A stretch of 64,000 nt of DNA, from positions 1 to 64,000 of the forward strand of contig CAYYPL010000005.1 in assembly GCA_964473555.1 (NCBI GenBank). The letters run 5' to 3'. The notes below the pieces were generated by a model that saw only the letters and a program-made list of their open reading frames with translations, had not been told where the DNA came from and searched no databases. The position numbers and the translations under genes were made by a program. Source of the DNA: UBA11400 sp964473555. Lineage in GTDB: Bacteria; Bacteroidota; Rhodothermia; Balneolales; HLUCCA01. Shown here in pieces: positions 7,573 to 14,049 of this stretch (position 1 is its first letter; the number at the start of each line of letters is the position of its first letter).

Positions 7573-9359
7573 TAGAACCAGGTCGGAGGCTTCGCCTCCT
7601 CCCGTTATGGGTTTTGTTGCGCGAGCGCGGTTATGGGGCGACGCACGCCGTGATGTTACGCTCCGCGCGTTTTATGGCGATCCTCGCTGTTATGGGTTGC
7701 TTCGCAACGGTATGGGTGATGGTTCCGAGTCAGGTCAGTGCTCAGGGGACGTTAACGTCGGATGTTGAGTGGGATAATCCAGCTTGGCGATATGTTAGAT
7801 TTTTTAATCCTTCAACGGACACTACTCGCTCTCATCCATGGCAAAAGAGGGTGAGCGGCGAGCAGCGAGCAGCGAGCGGTGGTTTTTTGGAGAGTGGGGA
7901 GTGGGGAGTGGGGAGTGGATGGTTTAAGGTGAGTGAGGTGCCGGAGGATCTGCAGGTGCGGGTGTTTGGGCCGAGGGTCAGGGTGACGTACAATGACCAG
8001 TATCCGGGAGGATTTAATGACGGGGCGATGTGGCAGGGTCGGGGACTGAATTATTCCTATACTCTGGGTTTCGCGGCCCGGTTTAAGGGGCTGCACGTGC
8101 AGCTGCGTCCGGAGATGGTGGTTTCCGAGAACAGGAATGTCAAATTGAGTCCTCACGCTCCACAAAATGATGTGTCGAAGTTCGGAATGGCCCGGCTTCC
8201 GATCGATATGCCGCAGCGTTTCGGGGAGGACCCGATTTCGGTGCTGGATCCGGGCGAGTCGTTCCTTCGCTATGAACGCGGCAACTGGATGGGCGGGATT
8301 TCGAATCAGAAGTATTGGACAGGACCGGCGCTGATGAATCCGCTGATCTTTTCCCATAACGCTCCCGGATTCGTTCATGGCTTTCTGGGCAGCCGTCGGC
8401 CGATCACGGTGCCATCCGGTCAGCTGGAAACGCGTATGCTCTGGGGAGGACTCCGCGAAAGCGACTACTTCGACTCCGATTCTACGAATAACATGCGCTA
8501 TGTGTCGACGTTTATGCTGGTGTATCGTCCGGACTGGATTCCCGGTCTGGAACTGGGCTACACGCGTACCGGATACAAGTACCTGTTCAACAACGAGGTC
8601 ACGGTATCGGCCTTACTGCTGCCGTTCTGGTCCAGAATGGAACGCGCCGAACGGATTCCCGAGCCCATGGACTACTATGATTTCTATCATATCTTGTCTG
8701 GTTTCTCTTTGCGCTACGTACTTCCCGAAAGCGGATTCGAGTGGTATTTGGAATGGGGTCGCAACGACCTGCGTCGTCCGTTGAGAGATATCATCAGCGA
8801 ACCCGAGCTCAACCGTGCTTACACCATCGGGATGGTCAAGCGCTGGGATCTAGATCCGCGCCATTCTGTGGTGACCAACGTGGAACTCACCCAGCTCGAG
8901 AATAACAGTCCGGGCTCATACCACCGAATGAGTACCCGCATCATTGAAAATGAAGCCCTCATCTGGTACTCCAGTCAGTACATCCGGCAGGGATTTACGC
9001 ATAAAGGGCAGGTCATTGGCGCGTGGATTGGTCCGGGATCCAGTTCCCAGACCCTGCAGATGTCGTGGTATCATCCCTGGGGGATGCTTGGTGGGTCCTT
9101 CGGGCGCACCGTGTTTTACAACGACCGGCTTTTCTGGCGCTGGGACTACTATTTGAGGCAGCAGACCTCAGCCTATAATGGTCCACGCAAGCTCCACGAA
9201 GTAGAGATGCACTACGGAGTTTCAGCGGTTTTTTTATTACCGTATAATTTGGTACTCAAAGCCGACTGGAGATTGGGGAAACTTGAGAATCAGTGGAATG
9301 TGCTGGAGAGAGACAGGGACCTGACGAACTGGAGTTTTTCGTTGAGGTATGGGTTTTGA
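7515..9359 (+). CDS. Capsule-assembly Wzi-like outer-membrane protein (copy 2, with repeat insertions)
   Basis: Shares NDGAMWQGRGLN, WTGPALMNPLIFSHNAPGF, FTHKGQVIGAWIGPGSSS and a C-terminal aromatic strand with copy 1. It is therefore a second Wzi-like barrel. The longest frame starts inside copy 1 and is unlikely to be the true start. ATGs at 7569 and 7653 are better, and the latter begins a signal peptide (MLRSARFMAILAVMG... ending VSAQ). The N-terminal region is built from a hairpin mosaic (7585-7716) and two heptamer arrays (7851-7919). The arrays encode a segment absent from the other copies. From 8 kb the gene is GC-richer than copy 1, so the tandem pair probably did not arise by recent duplication. 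Confidence 0.78.
   Translation: MEHALRIGVKKADKGGVAMIEPGRRLRLLPLWVLLRERGYGATHAVMLRSARFMAILAVMGCFATVWVMVPSQVSAQGTLTSDVEWDNPAWRYVRFFNPSTDTTRSHPWQKRVSGEQRAASGGFLESGEWGVGSGWFKVSEVPEDLQVRVFGPRVRVTYNDQYPGGFNDGAMWQGRGLNYSYTLGFAARFKGLHVQLRPEMVVSENRNVKLSPHAPQNDVSKFGMARLPIDMPQRFGEDPISVLDPGESFLRYERGNWMGGISNQKYWTGPALMNPLIFSHNAPGFVHGFLGSRRPITVPSGQLETRMLWGGLRESDYFDSDSTNNMRYVSTFMLVYRPDWIPGLELGYTRTGYKYLFNNEVTVSALLLPFWSRMERAERIPEPMDYYDFYHILSGFSLRYVLPESGFEWYLEWGRNDLRRPLRDIISEPELNRAYTIGMVKRWDLDPRHSVVTNVELTQLENNSPGSYHRMSTRIIENEALIWYSSQYIRQGFTHKGQVIGAWIGPGSSSQTLQMSWYHPWGMLGGSFGRTVFYNDRLFWRWDYYLRQQTSAYNGPRKLHEVEMHYGVSAVFLLPYNLVLKADWRLGKLENQWNVLERDRDLTNWSFSLRYGF
7585..7716. repeat. Hairpin/GTTATGG mosaic element
   Basis: A run of small hairpins whose stems differ but whose layout repeats. 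GGAGGC-TTC-GCCTCC (7585-7599) is followed by GTTATGGG (7604-7611), then a GCGCGAGCGC stem and GTTATGGG (7630-7637). GTTATGGG at 7689-7696 runs into GTTGC-TTC-GCAAC (7696-7708), and GGTATGGG follows. It lies across the 5' end of the second Wzi-like gene and encodes part of its pre-signal and signal sequence in the longest frame. The same architecture recurs at 40794-40859. Confidence 0.7.
7851..7919. repeat. Heptamer island: GCGAGCA-type then GAGTGGG-type, inside a CDS
   Basis: Four 7-bp units of the form GCGAGCA/GTGAGCG (7851-7878), then after 13 bases four units GAGTGGG/GAGTGGA (7892-7919). They lie inside the second Wzi-like gene and encode the low-complexity segment around residues 113-135 counted from 7515. 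Confidence 0.9.
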
Positions 9360-9385
9360 GCTCGTATCACGGGTGAAAACGGTAA

Positions 9386-9402
9386 ATGGCGAGCGGCGAG
9401 CC
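9386..9402. repeat. Short heptamer remnant (GGCGAGC type)
   Basis: About two units of GGCGAGC in the 71-base gap after the second Wzi-like gene, matching the first family of the 7851 island. Too short to be certain. The rest of the gap shows nothing recognisable. Confidence 0.4.
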
Positions 9403-9430
9403 GTATCTGCATCGGTAAGCAGGTAGTTTT

Positions 9431-9838
9431 TTAAGTACCTGTTACAAAATTCTCTGGATGAACAGCGATTGTAGAGAATTCAGAAAGAATTTTCTTATCA
9501 AATGTGACGAATTGGATATTTAATTCGTCAGCTAAGGCTACAAATTCACAATCATAAGAGGAACACTGAGATTTTGATACCAAGCTCATTACCTGCGTCG
9601 AATTTATTTCAAATTCACCAGACCCCATCAGTATTTCTGCTTCTTCGATAACTTGCAATACTAACGATAAATCCATAATATTTTTGCGTAAATAAAGTGC
9701 TAATACATTTCTGAATTCAGATTTCCATAGTACAGGTGCTATCCAATTTGGGTCTTTTTCCAAAACAGAATAGGCTAATTTATCCATACTGTTCGGTACC
9801 CATAAACTTGCAATGAGATTTGTGTCAGCTACAATCAT
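9431..9838 (-). CDS. vapC: PIN-domain toxin, VapC-type
   Basis: PIN-domain ribonuclease of a type II toxin-antitoxin pair, expected to cut RNA when freed from its antitoxin. The acidic Mg-binding residues are all present: Asp5 (VADTN), Glu41 (WKSEF), Asp96 (SSYDCEFVALA) and Asp114 (VTFDKK). Length (135 aa) is normal. The start overlaps the stop of the antitoxin gene by 4 bases (ATGA), the usual arrangement for coupled translation. Intact, so probably functional. It sits at the edge of the mobile-element zone between two glycan modules. Confidence 0.88.
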   Translation of the reverse strand: MIVADTNLIASLWVPNSMDKLAYSVLEKDPNWIAPVLWKSEFRNVLALYLRKNIMDLSLVLQVIEEAEILMGSGEFEINSTQVMSLVSKSQCSSYDCEFVALADELNIQFVTFDKKILSEFSTIAVHPENFVTGT

Positions 9839-10077
9839 GGTCTACCGTTTTCAATAGCTTCATTTATCTGTTCCATTGTAAGTGAACCAGCTGCTTTTTC
9901 CTTTAGTTTTTTCGCCCGTACAATTATGCGATTAGGCTCCGGCTGATTACTTTGAACTGCTTTAGTTATATACACGATGACTTCACTGTTCACACTTCTG
10001 TGATGTAACTCAGCTTGTTGCTTAAGATTTTTGTAAACATCATCCGGTATTCCTTTGATGGTGATATTTGTAGGCAT
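9835..10077 (-). CDS. vapB: Ribbon-helix-helix antitoxin, VapB/FitA-type
   Basis: An 80-residue protein whose N-terminus (MPTNITIKGIPDDVYKNLK) is the ribbon-helix-helix DNA-binding motif of Arc/FitA-like antitoxins. The helix continues in HHRSVNSEVIVYI. The C-terminal 35 residues are charged and probably wrap the PIN toxin. It is expected to neutralise the toxin and repress its own promoter together with it. Two matching palindromes lie 26 to 60 bases upstream of its ATG, which fits autoregulation. Confidence 0.85.
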   Translation of the reverse strand: MPTNITIKGIPDDVYKNLKQQAELHHRSVNSEVIVYITKAVQSNQPEPNRIIVRAKKLKEKAAGSLTMEQINEAIENGRP

Positions 10078-10102
10078 AACTGGTCTTGAATTTACTTGAA
10101 TG

Positions 10103-10137
10103 GTTTCATAATGAAACTAAAATAGTTTCATTATGAT
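10103..10137 (-). promoter_or_regulatory. Twin operator-like palindromes upstream of vapBC
   Basis: GTTTCATAATGAAAC (10103-10117) is a perfect odd-centred palindrome. GTTTCATTATGAT (10125-10137) repeats its left part, 22 bases (two helical turns) away. The position just upstream of the antitoxin ATG and the two-turn spacing match cooperative binding by a ribbon-helix-helix antitoxin. The promoter itself is not clear by eye. Confidence 0.65.
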
Positions 10138-10144
10138 TGCAAGT

Positions 10145-10330
10145 TTAATGTGTTACTCTCGGTTCCTCAATTTTTAAAATGAGTGCAAATTTATCACGAG
10201 GTAAGGATTTACTCAAAGTTTTGCCTACTGTTGGTTCATTCAGGTAGAACTTTTCGTATTTGATGTGGCGGATGAAGCGCTCGATAAAGCAGCTCACCAC
10301 CCAGTTACCTTTCAGGGTATTGTGAAAACT
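10145..10330 (-). pseudogene. Transposase C-terminal remnant
   Basis: On the minus strand an open stretch of about 61 codons ends at TAA (10145-10147). It reads in part FIERFIRHIKYEKFYLNEP, which resembles the ERFWRTLKYE-x-YLN segment near the C-terminus of IS3/IS481-like integrase-type transposases. No start or upstream domains are present, and stop codons precede it. It looks like debris of an older insertion beside the IS21 element. The family is tentative. Confidence 0.35.
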
Positions 10331-10361
10331 TTACTAATAAGCTACATTCACTACCCAACAT

Positions 10362-10585
10362 ATGCATCAAACTGACAATCCTTTAGTGGCTGTGATCATT
10401 CCGGTCTATAATGGCTCAGCATTTATACAGGATGCCATCAGGAGCGTGTTGGATCAGGATATGGATCAGCTCGAATTGATTGTGGTCGATGACGGTTCCA
10501 CGGATGACACGGTAAACTTGGTACGTCGTTTTCCGGAAGTGCAGCTGTACACACAAGCAAGTCGTGGAGCAAATGTGGCAAGAAA
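10362..10585 (+). pseudogene. GT2 glycosyltransferase, 5' part (split by IS21 element)
   Basis: Begins at ATG with the GT-A nucleotide-binding core: VAVIIPVYNGSAFIQDAIRS, then VVDDGSTDD (first metal/UDP Asp) and SRGANVARN. The frame is then broken by a mobile element at 10586. Removing 10586-13012 (the element plus one 5-base target copy) rejoins the gene perfectly. The codons AGA AAT TTG GGG restore the sequence RNLGIARSRAP, typical of GT2 enzymes. The intact gene would code for 316 residues. As it stands, the truncated product lacks the acceptor half and should be inactive. Confidence 0.93.
10581..10585 (+). repeat. Target-site duplication, left copy (AGAAA)
   Basis: AGAAA directly abuts the left end of the IS21 element. 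The matching copy is at 13008-13012. Confidence 0.9.
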
Positions 10586-10640
10586 TGTTAAATATCAGTA
10601 AAAGTGTACCAGTAATTCTCACTAAAAGTGTACCACTCGG
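10586..10640 (+). repeat. IS21 left terminal inverted repeat
   Basis: 55 bp, identical to the reverse complement of 12953-13007. Contains two copies of an AAAGTGTACCA motif. Confidence 0.95.
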
Positions 10641-10684
10641 AGGTTGTAAGAACGTTCAGAAAATGAACTTTGTCAAGTGATGTT

Positions 10685-11485
10685 TTAGGGTGATTGTTCC
10701 TGGGTGCTTTGAGTATTTGTTTTAGCCTCTAATGCCGAATTCAACCGATACGAATCTCCCAAGATCTTGATGACATGCCCATGATGAACCAATCTATCTA
10801 TGATGGCCGATGCGATGACCGCATCCCCAAGCATGGCCTCCCATCCTTGGAAATCCCTATTGGTAGTTACTATGGTTGATCTGCATTCATAGCGTCTTCG
10901 AATGACCTCGAAGAAGTCATCTGTACCTTTAGCCGAGAATGACCTGAATCCGAGTTCATCGATGACTAACAGGTCGTATCCGGTGAGTTTTTTATGTACT
11001 CTGTGATAGGTTTCGGTGGCTCTGGAGCGTTGCAGCTCATCGGTGAGCTCGTTGGCATGGATAAACAGTACCTTGAACCCTTGTTCAATAGCTTTGAGTC
11101 CAAGAGCGTTGGCAAGGTGGGTTTTTCCTACACCCGGTTTACCCATGAGCACGATATTCTGCTTGTTGGAAATAAACCGTGTGGTCGCCAGCTCGCTGAT
11201 CAATGCGGTATCCAGCTGGGGTTGTCGCCAGAACTCGTAAGTATCGAGTCGTTTGTGGGGCTGCAGTCGGGACTGTTTGAGTCTGCGTTGATAACCGGTT
11301 CCATTACGGGCCGCCAACTCATCTTCGAGTAAGAGTTGCAAAAAGTCTGGGTAAGATAGTTTTTGGTCCAGAGCGTAACGAAGGCGCTCTGGCAGGCTGG
11401 TTCGCATACCGTGGAGTCGCAGGAGTTTTAAGCTGCTTTCAAGATGTTGCATGCGCTTCCTCCCGTATTCCGGTGAGTTGGTCAT
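10685..11485 (-). CDS. istB: IS21-family helper ATPase IstB
   Basis: AAA+ ATPase that selects targets and stimulates the transposase IstA. Walker A GKPGVGKTHLA lies near residues 116-126, Walker B LLVIDELGF near 173-181, and the C-terminal sensor region IIDRLVHHGHVIKI near 230-243. Full length at 266 aa. It overlaps the 3' end of istA by 47 bases, the usual arrangement in this family. No frameshift is visible. Confidence 0.95.
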   Translation of the reverse strand: MTNSPEYGRKRMQHLESSLKLLRLHGMRTSLPERLRYALDQKLSYPDFLQLLLEDELAARNGTGYQRRLKQSRLQPHKRLDTYEFWRQPQLDTALISELATTRFISNKQNIVLMGKPGVGKTHLANALGLKAIEQGFKVLFIHANELTDELQRSRATETYHRVHKKLTGYDLLVIDELGFRSFSAKGTDDFFEVIRRRYECRSTIVTTNRDFQGWEAMLGDAVIASAIIDRLVHHGHVIKILGDSYRLNSALEAKTNTQSTQEQSP

Positions 11486-12908
11486 ATACCCCTAGCCAGT
11501 GCCCATGTCCCTGGTGCGAGGATTCCAACACGGGAGCTTCGGTGTCCAGTGGTAGTTCCCACAAACGCTGCTCCACGATCTGCTTGACCAACCGATAACT
11601 TACCGCGTGATAGAACAAGGCCCTGCGACAAGCCAGATCGATCACCGAATCGGACCAGTGAGCTCGTAGTGACAGAATTCCCGAACCGATCTCGTGCCAA
11701 TGCCGGGGTTTGCGAACCTGCAGGGCTTCAAGGAACGCGTAGGCGTGGGGACCAAGCTGTGTGAACGCCTGCTCGTAGTCTTGTTTGGTTCGCTGCCCCT
11801 TGGAAGGGTGATGCGAGCGCTGTGTTATGTACTTACCTTGATCCAGGCACCTTGGATGTGTGGCAATACAGTCTGGACCACAGTAGATCTTGACTACGTG
11901 GCGGTTGCAGTGTACGTATACCATTTGATCGGTATACGGACTGGGAACCGAATAATAATTGTAGCCATAGGCTACATGACCAAACCTACTGACTTTTCTG
12001 TGTTCAATATCCCAGAGTTCAAAGCGCTGTAGGGGAAGTCGACCAAGGGCGGCACGCTCGGTGTGCTGCCAGATCTCCAAAGGGATCTTCCGTGTGGTGC
12101 CATGGACTCTGGGATTGGCCACTTGCAGGATCCAGCGGTCAAGCTGTCTGGCCAATTCGTCATAGTCCAGACCGCGACGGGTGGGCAAGAAGTTGCCTTT
12201 CACATACTTGATAGCCGACTCTACTTTTCCTTTATCTTGAGGACGGCGAGGACGAGCGGTGATAGGACTGCTGCCGTAGTGCTCCAACATGTTGGCATAG
12301 TAGGTCTGGAACACCGGTTCATAAAAACTGGCCTTGACCACTCCGGCTTTTAGATTATCGAGTACAACGGTTCTTGGAACACCGGTAAAGAACTCGAAGG
12401 CATGGATATGACAAGCGATGAAGGATTCCACCCGTTGATCGGTGACCAGCCGATAGAATCCCATACGAGAGTGCGACAGGGTCATGGCAAAGCACCACAC
12501 CTTCACCTTCTTGCCATTCTTGGCAAAACGACCTAGATAACCGAAGTCCACTTGGGCCTCGTCTCCGGGTTCACTATACTGGGGAACAAAGGATTCCGGA
12601 CGTTCAAACTTTCGTACGTATCGAGCCACGCTTGGATAGGATACGGTGCAATGAAGCTCGTCCACCAACCAGTCGTGGATCAAACGTGCTGATAATCCTG
12701 CTTCAACTTTTTGTCTAATCTGAGCGTCAAAAGGTTGCAGGATTTGCCCTCTTTTAACAGGTTCGGGGTTGATGACTCCTTGCTGGATCTGTGAGATCAT
12801 CGACGTCACTGTGCGTCGATGTATGCCAAGTTGACGGGAGATCTTACGGCGAGAATGCCCCTTCTCGAATAATGTTTTTATCGTGTAATACATATCTACT
12901 CGGTACAT
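11439..12908 (-). CDS. istA: IS21-family transposase IstA
   Basis: DDE transposase of 489 aa. The N-terminal helix-turn-helix is near residues 12-36 (KGHSRRKISRQLGIHRRTV). The integrase core carries Asp in QVDFGYLG (about 120), Asp in VVLDNLKAG (about 184) and Glu in GKVESAIKYVKG (about 229). The C-terminal region binds DNA. All catalytic residues are present, so the element should be able to move. Translated from an ATG 45 bases inside the right inverted repeat. Confidence 0.95.
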   Translation of the reverse strand: MYRVDMYYTIKTLFEKGHSRRKISRQLGIHRRTVTSMISQIQQGVINPEPVKRGQILQPFDAQIRQKVEAGLSARLIHDWLVDELHCTVSYPSVARYVRKFERPESFVPQYSEPGDEAQVDFGYLGRFAKNGKKVKVWCFAMTLSHSRMGFYRLVTDQRVESFIACHIHAFEFFTGVPRTVVLDNLKAGVVKASFYEPVFQTYYANMLEHYGSSPITARPRRPQDKGKVESAIKYVKGNFLPTRRGLDYDELARQLDRWILQVANPRVHGTTRKIPLEIWQHTERAALGRLPLQRFELWDIEHRKVSRFGHVAYGYNYYSVPSPYTDQMVYVHCNRHVVKIYCGPDCIATHPRCLDQGKYITQRSHHPSKGQRTKQDYEQAFTQLGPHAYAFLEALQVRKPRHWHEIGSGILSLRAHWSDSVIDLACRRALFYHAVSYRLVKQIVEQRLWELPLDTEAPVLESSHQGHGHWLGVYDQLTGIREEAHATS

Positions 12909-12952
12909 GTTATGCCCCCCGCTGTTTTTAGGGGACAGGTTAACGGTTTATC

Positions 12953-13007
12953 CCGAGTGGTACACTTTTAGTGAGAATTACTGGTACACTTTTACTGATA
13001 TTTAACA
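12953..13007 (-). repeat. IS21 right terminal inverted repeat
   Basis: Perfect 55-bp complement of the left end, ending ...TTTAACA. The target copy AGAAA follows at 13008-13012. Confidence 0.95.
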
Positions 13008-13012
13008 AGAAA

Positions 13013-13739
13013 TTTGGGGATTGCTCGTAGTCGTGCGCCATTTATTAAGTTTCTGGATGCGGATGATTATCTGGAATCTGGTATTCTGAAAAAGCAGGTA
13101 CAACTGGCAACCACGTTACCTGCCCACGTTATCCCATACGGATACGCGCGAGTCTTTGGTGCCCAACGCAAAAGTGTAATTCAAAAATGTACTCTTGGCG
13201 ATGATCAGGTAGAGTCCCTTATACTGCAAAACATTTCTACTCCACTGCCGCTGCATCGTCGTGCTATTTTAATGCAAACAGGAGGTTTCAATGAAGCGCT
13301 TAGTTTTCGGCAGGAAAAGAATTTACATATCAGGCTGGCACTGGCAGGATACTGGTTTTATTTTCATGATGATTTAGCTGTACACGTCAGACAGCACAAG
13401 CAATCCACTCGAATTTCGAACAGAATCTTTGTTGTAGATGAAGAAATGAAGAACATCGATCTGGTCTTAGCTGATTACCTCAAGTTTGGGGATTTCCGGT
13501 ACTATGATGCATTTGCATTCTATGTGTGGCGATTAGGTCGCAATTTTGAGAAATTTAATAACAAAGAGGGTGCAGCGTTGCTGTATGCCAGAGCAGAGGA
13601 GATTGCGCACGGGGATTTCAGGCGCTATCTGACCCGGAAAGAAAAACTAAAATTAAAGGTCATTGGACCCCAAACTTATAAATGGATTCGAGCAATCAAG
13701 AAACTGGGACAGTATGTGATAGAAATGTTAAGAGGGTAG
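13013..13739 (+). pseudogene. GT2 glycosyltransferase, 3' part (split by IS21 element)
   Basis: Continues the gene interrupted at 10585. It opens with LGIARSRAPFIKFLDADDYLE, in which DADD is the metal-binding DxD-like motif of GT2 enzymes. An acceptor-side region follows (SFRQEKNLHIRLALAGYWFYFHD). The length after the break is 241 codons. A TTG at 13014 could in principle start translation, but the product would lack the nucleotide-binding strands. The gene lies about 310 bases before the SLBB export gene and ends before a strong terminator. Confidence 0.93.
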
Positions 13740-13791
13740 TAACTATAACACCGCGAATCGGGTAGCGGCACATACACAGGCATCTTTAGAT

Positions 13792-13830
13792 AAAAAAAGC
13801 CTTGATCGGTCACTGATCAAGGCTTTTTTT
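13792..13830 (+). terminator. Strong intrinsic terminator (bidirectional)
   Basis: AAAAAAAGCCTTGATC (13792-13807), loop GGTCACT, then GATCAAGGCTTTTTTT (13815-13830). A perfect GC-containing stem with A-tract and T-tract, so it can work in both directions. It ends the split glycosyltransferase transcript. The remaining 200 bases before the export gene hold no convincing gene and probably contain its promoter. Confidence 0.92.
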
Positions 13831-14049
13831 ATTTAACGAAGCTTCGATCTAATTCGATTCTAGCGGGTCATCATTAAGGGTTGGGTTCTCAACGTTCAAC
13901 TTCACAAACAATGACTGTGTAATCTTTGAACGCGGTTGAACTTTTGAGCTCACTGTGCTAAGACTTTCTTCTGTTTTGATTCTATCGTGATCAACACATA
14001 TATTAGTGAACTGTCTGCTTAGCTTACCCAATTAAATAAATGTGTAGTC

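Larger units (their letters stand above)
10586..13007 (-). mobile_element. Complete IS21-family insertion sequence, 2,422 bp
   Basis: Bounded by perfect 55-bp inverted repeats (10586-10640 and 12953-13007) beginning TGTTAAATATCAG. Flanked by a 5-bp target duplication AGAAA. Carries istA and istB on the minus strand with overlapping frames. Within each end the motif (A)AAAGTGTACCA(G/C)T occurs twice, matching the multiple transposase-binding repeats known at IS21-type ends. The element is intact and the target can be restored exactly, so insertion is probably recent. Confidence 0.96.

Noticed and set aside
9431..13739. Integrative element or phage covering 9.4-13.7 kb
   Set aside because: Only a toxin-antitoxin pair, one IS21 element and a small transposase remnant are present. 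No integrase, attachment sites or phage genes were seen.
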